Of a DNA stretch of 64,000 nucleotides, positions 20,900 through 29,092 are shown piece by piece (position 1 is the first letter of the stretch; every line of letters begins with the position of its first letter). Source of the stretch: Sphingopyxis sp. YR583. GTDB taxonomy: Bacteria; Pseudomonadota; Alphaproteobacteria; Sphingomonadales; Sphingomonadaceae. The stretch lies in NCBI RefSeq assembly GCF_900108295.1, contig NZ_FNWK01000002.1, positions 558,001 to 622,000 on the forward strand, read 5' to 3'. A program made the translations under genes and the position numbers. Below the pieces are notes generated by a model, which was given only the letters and a program-made list of their open reading frames with translations, had not been told where the DNA came from and did not search any database.

Positions 20900-21886
20900 T
20901 CAGCCGCCGAAATCGGCAACATCGGCGGGGCGCATCGCAACGAAGCGCGCGGGATCCATTCCGCGCGCCGCGAGCGCCGCCGTCAGCCGGTTCGCGGGAT
21001 CGTCGCGCGCCTCATCGGTCAGTTTGAAGGTGCCCCAATGCATTCCGACGGCCGCCCTGGCGCCGACGTCCTCGAATATCCGGACGGCTTCCCCGGGATC
21101 GCAATGCTGCGCCGCCATGAACCAGCGCGGATCATAAGCGCCGATCGGCAGGATCGCGAGATCGATCGCGCCGAAACGCTGCCCGATCGCGCGGAAGATA
21201 TTTCCGGTGCCATAGCCCGTGTCGCCCGCAAAATAGATGAGCCTTCCGTCCACCTCGACCACGAAACCGCCCCACAGCGCCATGCGACGATCGCGCGGCC
21301 CCCGCGACGACCAGTGCAGCGCGGGCACGATATGCGCTTTTGCGCCGGGCGCGATTTCTATCGCGTCGCCCCAGTCGCCGGTTTCGACGCGCGCGGTCGA
21401 TATGCTGCCGTGGATGATCGCATCGTTACCCAGCGGCGTAACGACCAGCGGATTGTGCCGGGCGTGCAACGTGCGCAGCGATGCCAAGTCCAGATGGTCA
21501 TAATGATTGTGCGACAGCAGGATGACGTCGATCTGCGGCAAGTCGTCCAGCCGGACGCCGGGCATGGTGACCCGCCGTGGCCCTGCGAAGGACAGGGGAC
21601 TGGCGCGATCGGACCATACCGGGTCGGTCAGGATATTGAGCCCGCCTGCCTGAATCAGAAGCGTCGCATGACCGACCATTGTCACGCGCAATCCATCCAC
21701 CCGCGCGTCCGGGATGACCGGCACGACGTCGACCGATGACGGCCAGCGATTGTCGGGTGCCGAGCGGCGCCAACGCAGGAGGTCTCCGAAAGACCGGTCG
21801 GTTTCGGGCTCCCCCGCCGGATTGAGAAACCGCGTGCCGTCGAAATGGTCCGATGACGGGCCCTGATAATATCGATTGCGCGTCAT
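20900..21886 (-). CDS. MBL-fold hydrolase (RomA / NAPE-PLD-like)
   Basis: A 328-residue metallo-beta-lactamase-fold protein. The motif LLSHNHYDHLD at about residue 125 supplies the metal ligands. HWSSRG, YFAGDTGYG and a late MHWGTF supply the remaining conserved His/Asp positions. The N-terminal RYYQGPSSDHFDGTRF is typical of the RomA/NAPE-PLD-like branch. Substrates in bacteria are mostly unknown. It is convergent with the amidohydrolase, with stops 5 bases apart. Confidence 0.88.
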   Translation of the reverse strand: MTRNRYYQGPSSDHFDGTRFLNPAGEPETDRSFGDLLRWRRSAPDNRWPSSVDVVPVIPDARVDGLRVTMVGHATLLIQAGGLNILTDPVWSDRASPLSFAGPRRVTMPGVRLDDLPQIDVILLSHNHYDHLDLASLRTLHARHNPLVVTPLGNDAIIHGSISTARVETGDWGDAIEIAPGAKAHIVPALHWSSRGPRDRRMALWGGFVVEVDGRLIYFAGDTGYGTGNIFRAIGQRFGAIDLAILPIGAYDPRWFMAAQHCDPGEAVRIFEDVGARAAVGMHWGTFKLTDEARDDPANRLTAALAARGMDPARFVAMRPADVADFGG

Positions 21887-22012
21887 GGTCGAAGGCCTGG
21901 TCCATTGAAGCTCGGATCAAGCCGATGTGGCCCCTCGCCGCCGCTCCGCAAGAGACATCCGCAAAGCAAAAAGAAGGCGCTGCAGGCGATCGGCAAGGCG
22001 CCTACCCTTTCG

Positions 22013-22570
22013 TCAGCGCCGCGCCTTCCAGGCCCGCACCGCCGCCAGCGTCTTTTCGATATGTGCCTGCGGTTTGCTGTCGGTGTAGCTCAGCAGGATC
22101 GTCCCGTTCGGCGCGACGACATAGGATGTCCGGTTCGATAGCGGCTTGCCGTCGGAGCCCTGCATTGTCGCGTCATATTGCGCGGCGACCTTCGCGCCCG
22201 GATCGGCGGCGACGGCAAATTTATCGCGACATTCGGAGCGAGAAAATTCGGCGACGCGGTGGATATTCCCCGCCGTCACGCCAACAACGCGCGCACCCAA
22301 CTGGTTGAACTGGCCATTGGCTTCGGCGAACAGATGCGCTTCCATCGTACAGCCGGGCGTAAAGGCGGCCGGAAAGAAATAGAGCACGACCGGCCCGTTC
22401 CGCAGCGTCTGCTTCAGCGACAGGCTGAACTCCTTGCCCGCCTGCGCCGCAGTCAGCGTAAAATCGGGGGCCTTCGTGCCCTGATTGAGCGCGGCGATGC
22501 CCTGCACAGACAACACCGAAAGCGGCAGGCCGAGGCCAACCGCCAAAGCGAATTTGGTCAGCATTTTCAT
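22013..22570 (-). CDS. exported peroxiredoxin (AhpC/TSA, BCP-like)
   Basis: A thiol peroxidase-type protein with an N-terminal hydrophobic export signal (about residues 1-27), so probably periplasmic. The peroxidatic motif is FFPAAFTPGCTMEA; a further Cys in SECRDKF could be the resolving residue. The start at 22570 has GGGGAGG 6 bases upstream and beats the frame-opening position at 22585. It probably reduces peroxides in the envelope. oxyR is about 4 kb away, but no link between them is visible. Confidence 0.88.
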   Translation of the reverse strand: MKMLTKFALAVGLGLPLSVLSVQGIAALNQGTKAPDFTLTAAQAGKEFSLSLKQTLRNGPVVLYFFPAAFTPGCTMEAHLFAEANGQFNQLGARVVGVTAGNIHRVAEFSRSECRDKFAVAADPGAKVAAQYDATMQGSDGKPLSNRTSYVVAPNGTILLSYTDSKPQAHIEKTLAAVRAWKARR

Positions 22571-22701
22571 AAGCGGCCTCCCCAAAGGGCAGAGAAACCC
22601 TCCGCCGAGATATCCACTTTATCGCCATATTCGGCCGCTGCAAACGGCATCTCGCGTCGCACGCTCCGACGGAACGCGCGACGCGAACGCCCAGACCCCG
22701 G

Positions 22702-23091
22702 TCAGCAGCGGCGACCGCCGCGATCAACCTCGCGTCCGATCAGCGCACCAGCAGCGCCACCGATGATCGTGCCGGGCAGGCGATCACCATAGCGATCGAC
22801 CTCACGGCCGAGCAGCGCGCCCGCCGCGCCGCCGACGATCAAGCCGGTCGTTCCGCTGCCGCGCCGGCAATAATGGCGGCGGTCGCCACGATAATGGTTC
22901 CGACGGTAGTCGCGGCGATAATCACGGCGGTAATCGCGCCGATAGTCGCGTCTGTAATCGCGATAATCGCCGCGGTCGCCATAATAGCCGTGACGATGAT
23001 GCCGGTCGCGCGCATCGGCTTCGACCGGCATCGCGGCAAACGCGCTGGCCCCGATCAGCGCCGTCAGCGCCAGTTTCTTGAGCAGGAACAT
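22702..23091 (-). CDS. glycine-zipper protein with RDYR repeats
   Basis: A 129-residue exported protein: a signal peptide (MFLLKKLALTALIGASAFAA), then a His/Arg/Tyr-rich stretch with about five repeats of a four-residue RDYR unit. Two glycine-zipper segments follow (GLIVGGAAGALLGREVD and TIIGGAAGALIGREVD). Glycine-zipper 2TM proteins sit in the outer membrane or envelope, often in stress-associated roles. The repeats appear at DNA level as a 12-base tandem (about 22893-22970). A C-terminal Cys is present. Confidence 0.85.
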   Translation of the reverse strand: MFLLKKLALTALIGASAFAAMPVEADARDRHHRHGYYGDRGDYRDYRRDYRRDYRRDYRRDYRRNHYRGDRRHYCRRGSGTTGLIVGGAAGALLGREVDRYGDRLPGTIIGGAAGALIGREVDRGGRRC

Positions 23092-23257
23092 CTGTCTTCT
23101 CCGTCCTTGCCCCCCATGAGCAGATTAGGAAGCGAAACATGGCGCCCGGCTGAACTGCGAAGCCTCTCCCCTCGGCATCGCCCTCGGTTCGGCGATCTTT
23201 CGGGGCGCCCTGCCGCGCCCGATTGACCATACGCCGCAATCGGCGCAGCATCGCCAT

Positions 23258-24103
23258 ATGACCTTGACCATCACCCCCAGCGGCCAGTCCTGCGGCGCGC
23301 GCGTCACCGGTGCCGACCTGACGCAGCCGCTCGATGCCGGAACCATCGCCGCGATCCGCGCCGCATGGCTCGACCATCATGTGCTGTCCTTCCCGGACCA
23401 GAAGATGAGCGAGGATGATCTCGAACGTTTCACCGGCTATTTCGGCGGCTTCGGCGACGATCCCTTCATTCGCCCCATCCCGGGCCGCGAGCATATCATC
23501 GCGGTCAAGCGCAAGGCCGACGAGACCGCGCCGCTCTTTGCCGAAAACTGGCATAGCGACTGGAGCTTTCAGGCGCGCCCGCCCGCTGGCACCTGCCTCT
23601 TCGGCATCACCATCCCGCCGGTCGGCGGCAACACCGAATTTTCGAACCAGCACGACGCGCTCGACGCGATGCCGGCGGAGCTACGGGCCCGCGTCGACGG
23701 CTTGCAAGCGATCCACAGCGCGCGCGCCGGATATGCTCCCACCGGCATGTATGGCGCAAACGATCGCGGCCGCAGCATGGATATCAGATCGGACGACGAA
23801 GCGCTCGACACGCAGCTTCATCCGTTCGTTCGCGTGCATCCCGAGACGGGCCGGAGGGGCCTGTTCGGATGCGCCGGCTATATCATCGGCTTCGACGGCG
23901 TCGACGACAGCGAAGCCCTGCCCCTGCTCTACGAGCTGATCCAGTGGCAGGGCCGCGAAGAGTTTCGTTACGCCCACATATGGGAGCCCGACATGCTGAT
24001 CATGTGGGACAATCGATCGGTCCTGCATCGCGCGACGGGCGGCTATGACGGCTATGACCGCCTGCTTCACCGCACGACCATCGCCGCATGGGACGGCGCC
24101 TAG
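23258..24103 (+). CDS. TauD/TfdA-family Fe(II)/2-oxoglutarate dioxygenase
   Basis: A 281-residue dioxygenase with the HxD...H iron triad: NWHSDWSF near residue 97 and SVLHRATGGYDGYDR near the C-terminus, where the following Arg would bind 2-oxoglutarate. The opening MTLTITPSGQSCGARVTGAD is typical of taurine dioxygenase relatives. The substrate is unknown; no sulfonate transporter or linked operon is adjacent, so assignment as TauD proper is not supported. Its stop overlaps the convergent YhhN-family gene by 4 bases (CTAG). Confidence 0.88.
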   Translation: MTLTITPSGQSCGARVTGADLTQPLDAGTIAAIRAAWLDHHVLSFPDQKMSEDDLERFTGYFGGFGDDPFIRPIPGREHIIAVKRKADETAPLFAENWHSDWSFQARPPAGTCLFGITIPPVGGNTEFSNQHDALDAMPAELRARVDGLQAIHSARAGYAPTGMYGANDRGRSMDIRSDDEALDTQLHPFVRVHPETGRRGLFGCAGYIIGFDGVDDSEALPLLYELIQWQGREEFRYAHIWEPDMLIMWDNRSVLHRATGGYDGYDRLLHRTTIAAWDGA

Positions 24104-24765
24104 GCTTTTGCTTCCTTCGACAAGGTGCTGACGACGCCCCACGCAATCAGCGCTTGCCCGGCAAAATAGAGCGGCCATACGAGCCACAGCCTGACGTCCC
24201 TGGATATCACCCCACCCTCGCCCGCAAAGATGAAGAGATCGCTTGCGAGGAAGATCATTGCGCCAATACCCGTGCGATAGCGCGGGAAGCGGCTGGTCCA
24301 GGCCGCCGCGGCCATCGCGGCGACGAACAGCGAATAGACGGCGGCATGCCACCAGCCCGGCGCGGGGCTCAGCATGCCCCACACGATCACAAGCGTCGCC
24401 GGCATCGCCAGCCAGCCGAGCAGGCGCTGCGATGGCGTCATCTGCGCGCGCCGGTTCGCCAGATAGAGGATGATCGCGATGACATGCCCCACCACAAACG
24501 CGACCGCGCCCGTCTCGAGCCCCTTCGCATCGAGCAGATAATCGCCGAGCGCCCCAAAGCCGAGCGCCGCCGCGATCAACCAACCATTCTTCCCGCGCGC
24601 ATTCGCCGCGGCCCAAACCGCCAGCAGGCCGACGCCGCTCGTCTTCCATGCCCATATGGCCGGACCATCGAGCCGCAAATACACGGCGGCGAAAAAACTG
24701 ATCCCGCCGGCCAGCGCCAGCCACCACAGCCACCGCGCCCGATCCCAACCCTGTTCGCCGCTCAT
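24100..24765 (-). CDS. YhhN/TMEM86-family lysoplasmalogenase-like membrane protein
   Basis: A polytopic membrane protein with about eight hydrophobic helices and the family signatures GALGDYLL and GAVAFVVGHVIAIILYL. Characterised members hydrolyse the vinyl-ether bond of lysoplasmalogens; bacterial roles are less certain. The ATG at 24765 has AAAGGGGG 6 bases upstream and gives 221 residues. The reading frame extends to 24816, but without better support. Confidence 0.85.
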   Translation of the reverse strand: MSGEQGWDRARWLWWLALAGGISFFAAVYLRLDGPAIWAWKTSGVGLLAVWAAANARGKNGWLIAAALGFGALGDYLLDAKGLETGAVAFVVGHVIAIILYLANRRAQMTPSQRLLGWLAMPATLVIVWGMLSPAPGWWHAAVYSLFVAAMAAAAWTSRFPRYRTGIGAMIFLASDLFIFAGEGGVISRDVRLWLVWPLYFAGQALIAWGVVSTLSKEAKA

Positions 24766-24841
24766 CGACCGCCCCCTTTGCATCTTGCTTTCAATGGGCC
24801 TAGTGCGCGGCTCCACAAGTGCAAGTCAACGGATAGCGTAA

Positions 24842-26188
24842 ATGAGCCACGACATTCACATCATCGGCGGCGGCCTCGCGGGCTCCGAAGCGGCCTGGCA
24901 GCTCGCCGAGGCAGGCTATCGCGTGCGCCTGTCCGAAATGCGCGGCGGCGGCGACATGACCCCGGCGCATCAGGGCGACACGCTCGCCGAGATGGTGTGC
25001 TCGAACAGCTTTCGCAGCGACGACGGCGACAGCAACGCCGTCGGCCTGCTCCACCGCGAGATGCGTTCGCTCGGCTCGATCATCATGCGCGAAGCCGACG
25101 CGACGAAAGTCCCCGCCGGTTCGGCGCTTGCGGTCGACCGCGACCTCTTTTCGGGCGGTGTAACGTCGGCCCTCTCCGAGCATCCGAACATCACCATCGT
25201 CCGCGAACGCGTCGACACGCTGCCGTCGGAAGGTCTCGCCATCGTCGCGACCGGCCCGCTCACCGCTGCCTCGCTTGCCGAAAGCATCGGCGCCGCGACC
25301 GGCAAGGATGCCCTCGCCTTTTTCGACGCGATCGCCCCCATCGTCTATCGCGACAGCGTCGACATGGACGTGGCCTGGATGGCGAGCCGCTGGGACAAGG
25401 TCGGGCCGATCGGCGACGGGAAGGATTATATCAACTGCCCGATGGACAAGGAGCAATATTACGCCTTCGTCCAGGGACTGATCGACGGCGACAAGACCGA
25501 CTTCAAGGACTGGGAAAAGGACACGCCTTACTTCGAGGGCTGCATGCCGATCGAGGTGATGGCCGAACGCGGCATCGAAACCTTGCGCTTCGGCCCGATG
25601 AAAGGCGTCGGCCTCGACAATCCGCGCACCGGCCGCTGGCCCTATGCGGTCGTCCAGCTCCGTCAGGACAATGCGCTCGGCACGCTGTGGAACATGGTCG
25701 GTTTCCAGACCAAGCTGAAGCATGCGGCGCAGGTCGAACTCTTCCGCACCATCCCCGGGCTCGAAAAGGCCGAGTTCGCGCGCCTCGGCGGCCTCCACCG
25801 CAACAGCTTCATACGCTCGCCCGAACTGCTCGACGGCCAGCTTCGCCTGAAATCGGCGCCGCATATCCGCTTCGCGGGCCAGATCACCGGTTGCGAGGGC
25901 TATGTCGAAAGCGCCGCGATCGGCCTCGTCGCCGCGCGCTTCGCAATCGCCGAGCTTGGCGGCCGCACCCTGCCCCCGCCGCCGCCCGAAACCGCACTCG
26001 GCGCGCTGCTCGGCCACATCACCGGCGGCGCCGACGCCTCATCCTATCAGCCGATGAACGTCAATTTCGGCCTCTTCCCGCCGCTTGCCGACGATGTGCG
26101 CAAGAAGGACCGCAAGCTCGGCTACACACAGCGCGCCGGAACTGCGCTTGCCGAATGGATGAAGCAGGCCGACGGCGTCCCCGCCTAG
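24842..26188 (+). CDS. trmFO: tRNA (uracil-54-C5)-methyltransferase, folate/FAD-dependent
   Basis: TrmFO methylates U54 in the T-loop of tRNA, using methylenetetrahydrofolate and FADH2. The 448-residue protein opens with the dinucleotide-binding [17 protein letters not shown]. Other family blocks are [22 protein letters not shown], the Cys-containing [14 protein letters not shown] and NFGLFPPL. It resembles GidA (MnmG), but its length and internal motifs are TrmFO. The stop overlaps the convergent EF-hand gene. Confidence 0.96.
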   Translation: MSHDIHIIGGGLAGSEAAWQLAEAGYRVRLSEMRGGGDMTPAHQGDTLAEMVCSNSFRSDDGDSNAVGLLHREMRSLGSIIMREADATKVPAGSALAVDRDLFSGGVTSALSEHPNITIVRERVDTLPSEGLAIVATGPLTAASLAESIGAATGKDALAFFDAIAPIVYRDSVDMDVAWMASRWDKVGPIGDGKDYINCPMDKEQYYAFVQGLIDGDKTDFKDWEKDTPYFEGCMPIEVMAERGIETLRFGPMKGVGLDNPRTGRWPYAVVQLRQDNALGTLWNMVGFQTKLKHAAQVELFRTIPGLEKAEFARLGGLHRNSFIRSPELLDGQLRLKSAPHIRFAGQITGCEGYVESAAIGLVAARFAIAELGGRTLPPPPPETALGALLGHITGGADASSYQPMNVNFGLFPPLADDVRKKDRKLGYTQRAGTALAEWMKQADGVPA

Positions 26189-26652
26189 CAGCTACACTTG
26201 GGCTTCGCTGCCGCCTTCGGCGCCGTCGTCGCAAACTCGGCGCGGGTCAGGTCACCTGACTTGTCCGCATCGGCTCCGGCAAAACGCTGCCCCGTCGCTG
26301 CGGCCCATTCCTCGAAGGTCAGCAGATTATTGCCGTCCTTGTCGAGCTTGCGGAACGCCGCAGTCCGCGATGACATCAGCTCGACGCGGCTGATCCGGTC
26401 GTTACGATCACGATCAAAGCGGTTGAAGCGCCGTTCCTCGCGCGAGGCTTCCTTGGCGGCGGGCAGCGCCGGCGGTGCCGGGCCGCGCTTCGGCGCATTC
26501 GCCGCCGCGACCGGGATCGCGGGCAAGGTGGGCGGCGGATCGGGCAACACCTCTTCTTCGGCGATCTGCGTATAGCCCTTCCACATGAAGAGGCCGCCGG
26601 TGAGCAGCAGCGCGCTCGCCACGCCGCCGATCAGGAACCGCGAAACCGCCAT
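26185..26652 (-). CDS. membrane-anchored EF-hand protein
   Basis: A 155-residue protein with an N-terminal hydrophobic anchor or signal (about 5-25), a Pro/Ala-rich linker, and three EF-hand-like calcium loops: [12 protein letters not shown] (about 80), [12 protein letters not shown] (about 104) and [12 protein letters not shown] (about 128). The C-terminus ends KPKCSC. The start at 26652 has GGGAG upstream; the open frame reaches 26784 but would run across the oxyR promoter. It is probably a periplasmic calcium-binding protein; partner unknown. Confidence 0.85.
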   Translation of the reverse strand: MAVSRFLIGGVASALLLTGGLFMWKGYTQIAEEEVLPDPPPTLPAIPVAAANAPKRGPAPPALPAAKEASREERRFNRFDRDRNDRISRVELMSSRTAAFRKLDKDGNNLLTFEEWAAATGQRFAGADADKSGDLTRAEFATTAPKAAAKPKCSC

Positions 26653-26697
26653 AGCTCTCTCCCGCAATTTCGGATGAGCTATCATGCCGCGCGCCAC

Positions 26698-26727
26698 GAC
26701 GCCAACAGACGCCACCATTTTGGCGTC
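26698..26727. promoter_or_regulatory. operator-like repeat cluster between EF-hand gene and oxyR
   Basis: GACGCCA occurs at 26698-26704 and 26708-26714. Its exact inverse TGGCGTC lies at 26721-26727, making a 7-bp dyad with a 6-base spacer plus one extra half-site. It is 57 bases before the oxyR start and 46 bases before the divergent EF-hand gene. It could bind OxyR itself or another dimeric regulator; there is no direct evidence. Confidence 0.4.
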
Positions 26728-26783
26728 GAATTTCAATCGACAAACTTGTTCAAAATTTCTTGGGTCATAGCTATATTCGATCA

Positions 26784-27689
26784 ATGCATAATTACCTCCC
26801 CTCGCTCAAACAGATGCAATATCTCGTCGCGCTGCACGAGCACGGCCATTTTGGCCGCGCCGCCGACGCATGCAATGTCACCCAGTCGACGCTGTCGGCG
26901 GGTATCCGCGAGCTTGAGACCTTGCTCGGCCAGACGCTTGTCGAACGCACGCGCCGCGTCGTCCGCTTCACCGCGCTCGGCAACGCAATCGTCGAAAAGG
27001 CGCACCGCGTGCTGCGCGAAGCCGAGGAACTTGCCGACATGGCAGCGGCGGCCGCCGCGCCGCTCGTCGGCGAACTGCGCATGAGCGTCATCCCCACAAT
27101 CGCGCCTTTCCTGCTACCGGGTCTGCTGCCGCGCCTGCGCAAGGAACGCCCGTCGCTCAAACTGTTCCTTCGCGAAGAGCCGAGCGCGCAGGCGTGCGAA
27201 TCGCTGCACCACGGCACGGTCGATTGCGTCCTGCTCGCGCTCCCTTACGCCTGCGGCGATGTCGAGAGCGAAGCCTTGTTCGACGACGCCCTGTTCGTCG
27301 CATTCCCCGGCGACCAGAGCGAAGACCTTCCCGCCATGGTCAGCGCCGACCAGATCGACCCGTCACAAATGCTGATGCTCGAAGACGGCCACTGCCTGAA
27401 GGATCATGTGCTCGCCGCGTGCAATCGCCCCGAACTCCGCGCCGGCGCGCGGATGATGGGAACGTCGCTGCACACGCTGGTCCAGATGGTCGACAACGGC
27501 CTCGGCATCACGATGCTCCCCCAGATGGCGATCGAGGCAGGCATCCTAGACCACACCGACATCGACACCCGCCCGCTCGATTCGGACCATGACTGGCGCA
27601 CGATCGCGCTCGTCTGGCGCAAGGGCAGCCCGCGCGCCGACGAATTTCGCATGCTCGCCGATATCTTTCGCAAGCATCAGGTGAATTAG
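26784..27689 (+). CDS. oxyR: OxyR-type LysR regulator
   Basis: The 302-residue LysR-family regulator (E. coli OxyR is 305) has an N-terminal winged HTH, with GHFGRAADACNVTQSTLS as the recognition part. The redox pair is preserved: EDGHCLKDHVLAAC places Cys at about 204 and 213, nine residues apart as in OxyR C199/C208. A third Cys in the HTH and several others are present. It is expected to activate peroxide defence genes on disulfide formation. The ATG at 26784 was chosen; the frame opens at 26760 with no benefit. It diverges from the EF-hand gene across about 130 AT-richer bases. Confidence 0.92.
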   Translation: MHNYLPSLKQMQYLVALHEHGHFGRAADACNVTQSTLSAGIRELETLLGQTLVERTRRVVRFTALGNAIVEKAHRVLREAEELADMAAAAAAPLVGELRMSVIPTIAPFLLPGLLPRLRKERPSLKLFLREEPSAQACESLHHGTVDCVLLALPYACGDVESEALFDDALFVAFPGDQSEDLPAMVSADQIDPSQMLMLEDGHCLKDHVLAACNRPELRAGARMMGTSLHTLVQMVDNGLGITMLPQMAIEAGILDHTDIDTRPLDSDHDWRTIALVWRKGSPRADEFRMLADIFRKHQVN

Positions 27690-28129
27690 GCGCTCCAGCG
27701 TTCGGCGCGCGTGTCGTCATCCGCGCGCTGTTCGACCCACGCCACCCGCCCGTCGCCGAACGTCTCGCGCTTCCACAGCATCACGTCGGTTTTCAGCCGG
27801 TCGATCAGAAACTCACACGCTGCCAATGCCTCGGCGCGATGCGGGCTGCTCGCCAGGACGAGCACGATCGTCTCGCCCGGTGCCATCGCCCCGACGCGAT
27901 GAACCAGCGTCAGCGCCGACAGCCGCCAGCGGTCGGCCGCGGCATGGGCGAGGTCGGCGAGGCCCGCTTCGGTCATCGCGGGATGATGCTCGAGGAACAG
28001 CTCGGTCAGACCGTCGTCGCCGCGCACGCGCCCGATAAAGCTCGCGCTCGCGCCATGGCCTCCGGCATCGTGCAGGTCGAATTCGGCGGTGACATCGATG
28101 ACCGCCGGATGCGCCAGCACCCGGATCAT
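27686..28129 (-). CDS. moaE: molybdopterin synthase catalytic subunit MoaE
   Basis: MoaE, with thiocarboxylated MoaD, inserts the dithiolene sulfurs into precursor Z. The 147-residue protein has GASASFIGRVR at the start of the fold, LFLEHHPAMTE, the conserved HRVGAMAPGE block, SPHRAEALAACEFLID and LKTDVMLWKRE. The latter carries the conserved catalytic Lys region. Its start overlaps the moaD stop (ATGA), as expected for subunits made in fixed ratio. Confidence 0.95.
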   Translation of the reverse strand: MIRVLAHPAVIDVTAEFDLHDAGGHGASASFIGRVRGDDGLTELFLEHHPAMTEAGLADLAHAAADRWRLSALTLVHRVGAMAPGETIVLVLASSPHRAEALAACEFLIDRLKTDVMLWKRETFGDGRVAWVEQRADDDTRAERWSA

Positions 28130-28383
28130 CCGCCGGTCACCGGCGGAAACAGTGCGACCTCGCGCGCGCCGCCGAGTGGCGCATCGGGGCCCATCATCAC
28201 CCCGTCGACCGCGGCGCGAATCCGCTGCGGCTCGGCAAAAGCCAGCGCGCCGCGCTCGTCGCGCGCGGCCAGCCATGCGACCAACGCGCCGACGTCGGCG
28301 ACGCCGGTCGGAATTTCGACCATCTCGTCGGCCATTCCCATCCGTTCGCGGACCCAGGCAAAATAGGCGATCTGCAGCGCCAT
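28126..28383 (-). CDS. moaD: molybdopterin synthase sulfur-carrier subunit MoaD
   Basis: An 85-residue ubiquitin-like protein ending in the diagnostic Gly-Gly (LFPPVTGG), which is adenylated and thiocarboxylated before donating sulfur. The N-terminal IAYFAWVRERMG is typical. It lies 4 bases downstream of pgsA and is coupled to moaE, so Moco synthesis and phospholipid synthesis share a transcript here. Confidence 0.95.
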   Translation of the reverse strand: MALQIAYFAWVRERMGMADEMVEIPTGVADVGALVAWLAARDERGALAFAEPQRIRAAVDGVMMGPDAPLGGAREVALFPPVTGG

Positions 28384-28387
28384 CGCG

Positions 28388-28960
28388 CTAATCCATATGC
28401 TTCAGGCCAACGCGCAGATAATCCCAGCCGGTGATCAGCGTCAGCACAGCCGCGCCCCACAATGAGATAAGCCCGACGGTCTTGATCCACACCATCGCCG
28501 GCAATGCGCCCGCCAGGATCAGCGCGCCGAACGCGATGAGCTGGAACGTCGTCTTCCATTTGGCGAGCTGGGTCACCGGCATCGACACCTGCAACGTCGC
28601 GAGGAATTCGCGAAGGCCCGATACGATGATCTCGCGGAGCAGGATCATCAGCGCGGCGATGACATGATAGCCCGAAATGTCGCGCGTAAAGACAAGCAAC
28701 AAGATGACCGCCGCGATCATGATCTTGTCGGCGATCGGATCCAGAAAGGCCCCCAGCCGCGACACGATCCCGCGCGAGCGTGCAACATAGCCGTCAAAAT
28801 AATCTGTAATGCCCATCAGGCAATAAAGGACGAAAGCCAGAGCATAGTCGATCGGCTTGGGCTGATGCGACCCTTCGACCACCCCCGGCCACAACAGGAA
28901 AAGCAGGATGGGCACCGCCAGGATGCGCGACAATGTCAGGATGTTCGGAAGGCTCAGCAT
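28388..28960 (-). CDS. pgsA: CDP-diacylglycerol-glycerol-3-phosphate 3-phosphatidyltransferase
   Basis: PgsA makes phosphatidylglycerophosphate, the committed step to phosphatidylglycerol and cardiolipin. The 190-residue inner-membrane protein begins LPNILTLSRI. It has the complete CDP-alcohol phosphotransferase signature from DGYVAR to DPIADK (D-G-x2-A-R-x8-G-x3-D-x3-D). It is the first gene of the pgsA-moaD-moaE unit. Confidence 0.96.
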   Translation of the reverse strand: MLSLPNILTLSRILAVPILLFLLWPGVVEGSHQPKPIDYALAFVLYCLMGITDYFDGYVARSRGIVSRLGAFLDPIADKIMIAAVILLLVFTRDISGYHVIAALMILLREIIVSGLREFLATLQVSMPVTQLAKWKTTFQLIAFGALILAGALPAMVWIKTVGLISLWGAAVLTLITGWDYLRVGLKHMD

Positions 28961-29092
28961 GATCCCTGTCGATATGTCCGTTCGAAAATGGGCCCCAAAA
29001 TCGGCTTTGACCCCGCCAGCCCTAACCGATAAGCCGCCCGTGCGACAACAATATTGCCTCCGGAAAGCTCGGACGGCATCGGCGTTGTCGGG

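Noticed and set aside
22890..22980. Short regular tandem repeat considered as a CRISPR array
   Set aside because: The repeat unit is 12 bases with no spacers and lies in frame within a coding sequence (RDYR units).
24088..26259. 723-aa plus-strand ORF across the YhhN and trmFO genes
   Set aside because: Arg/Pro-rich low-complexity translation, overlapping two well-supported genes in other frames.
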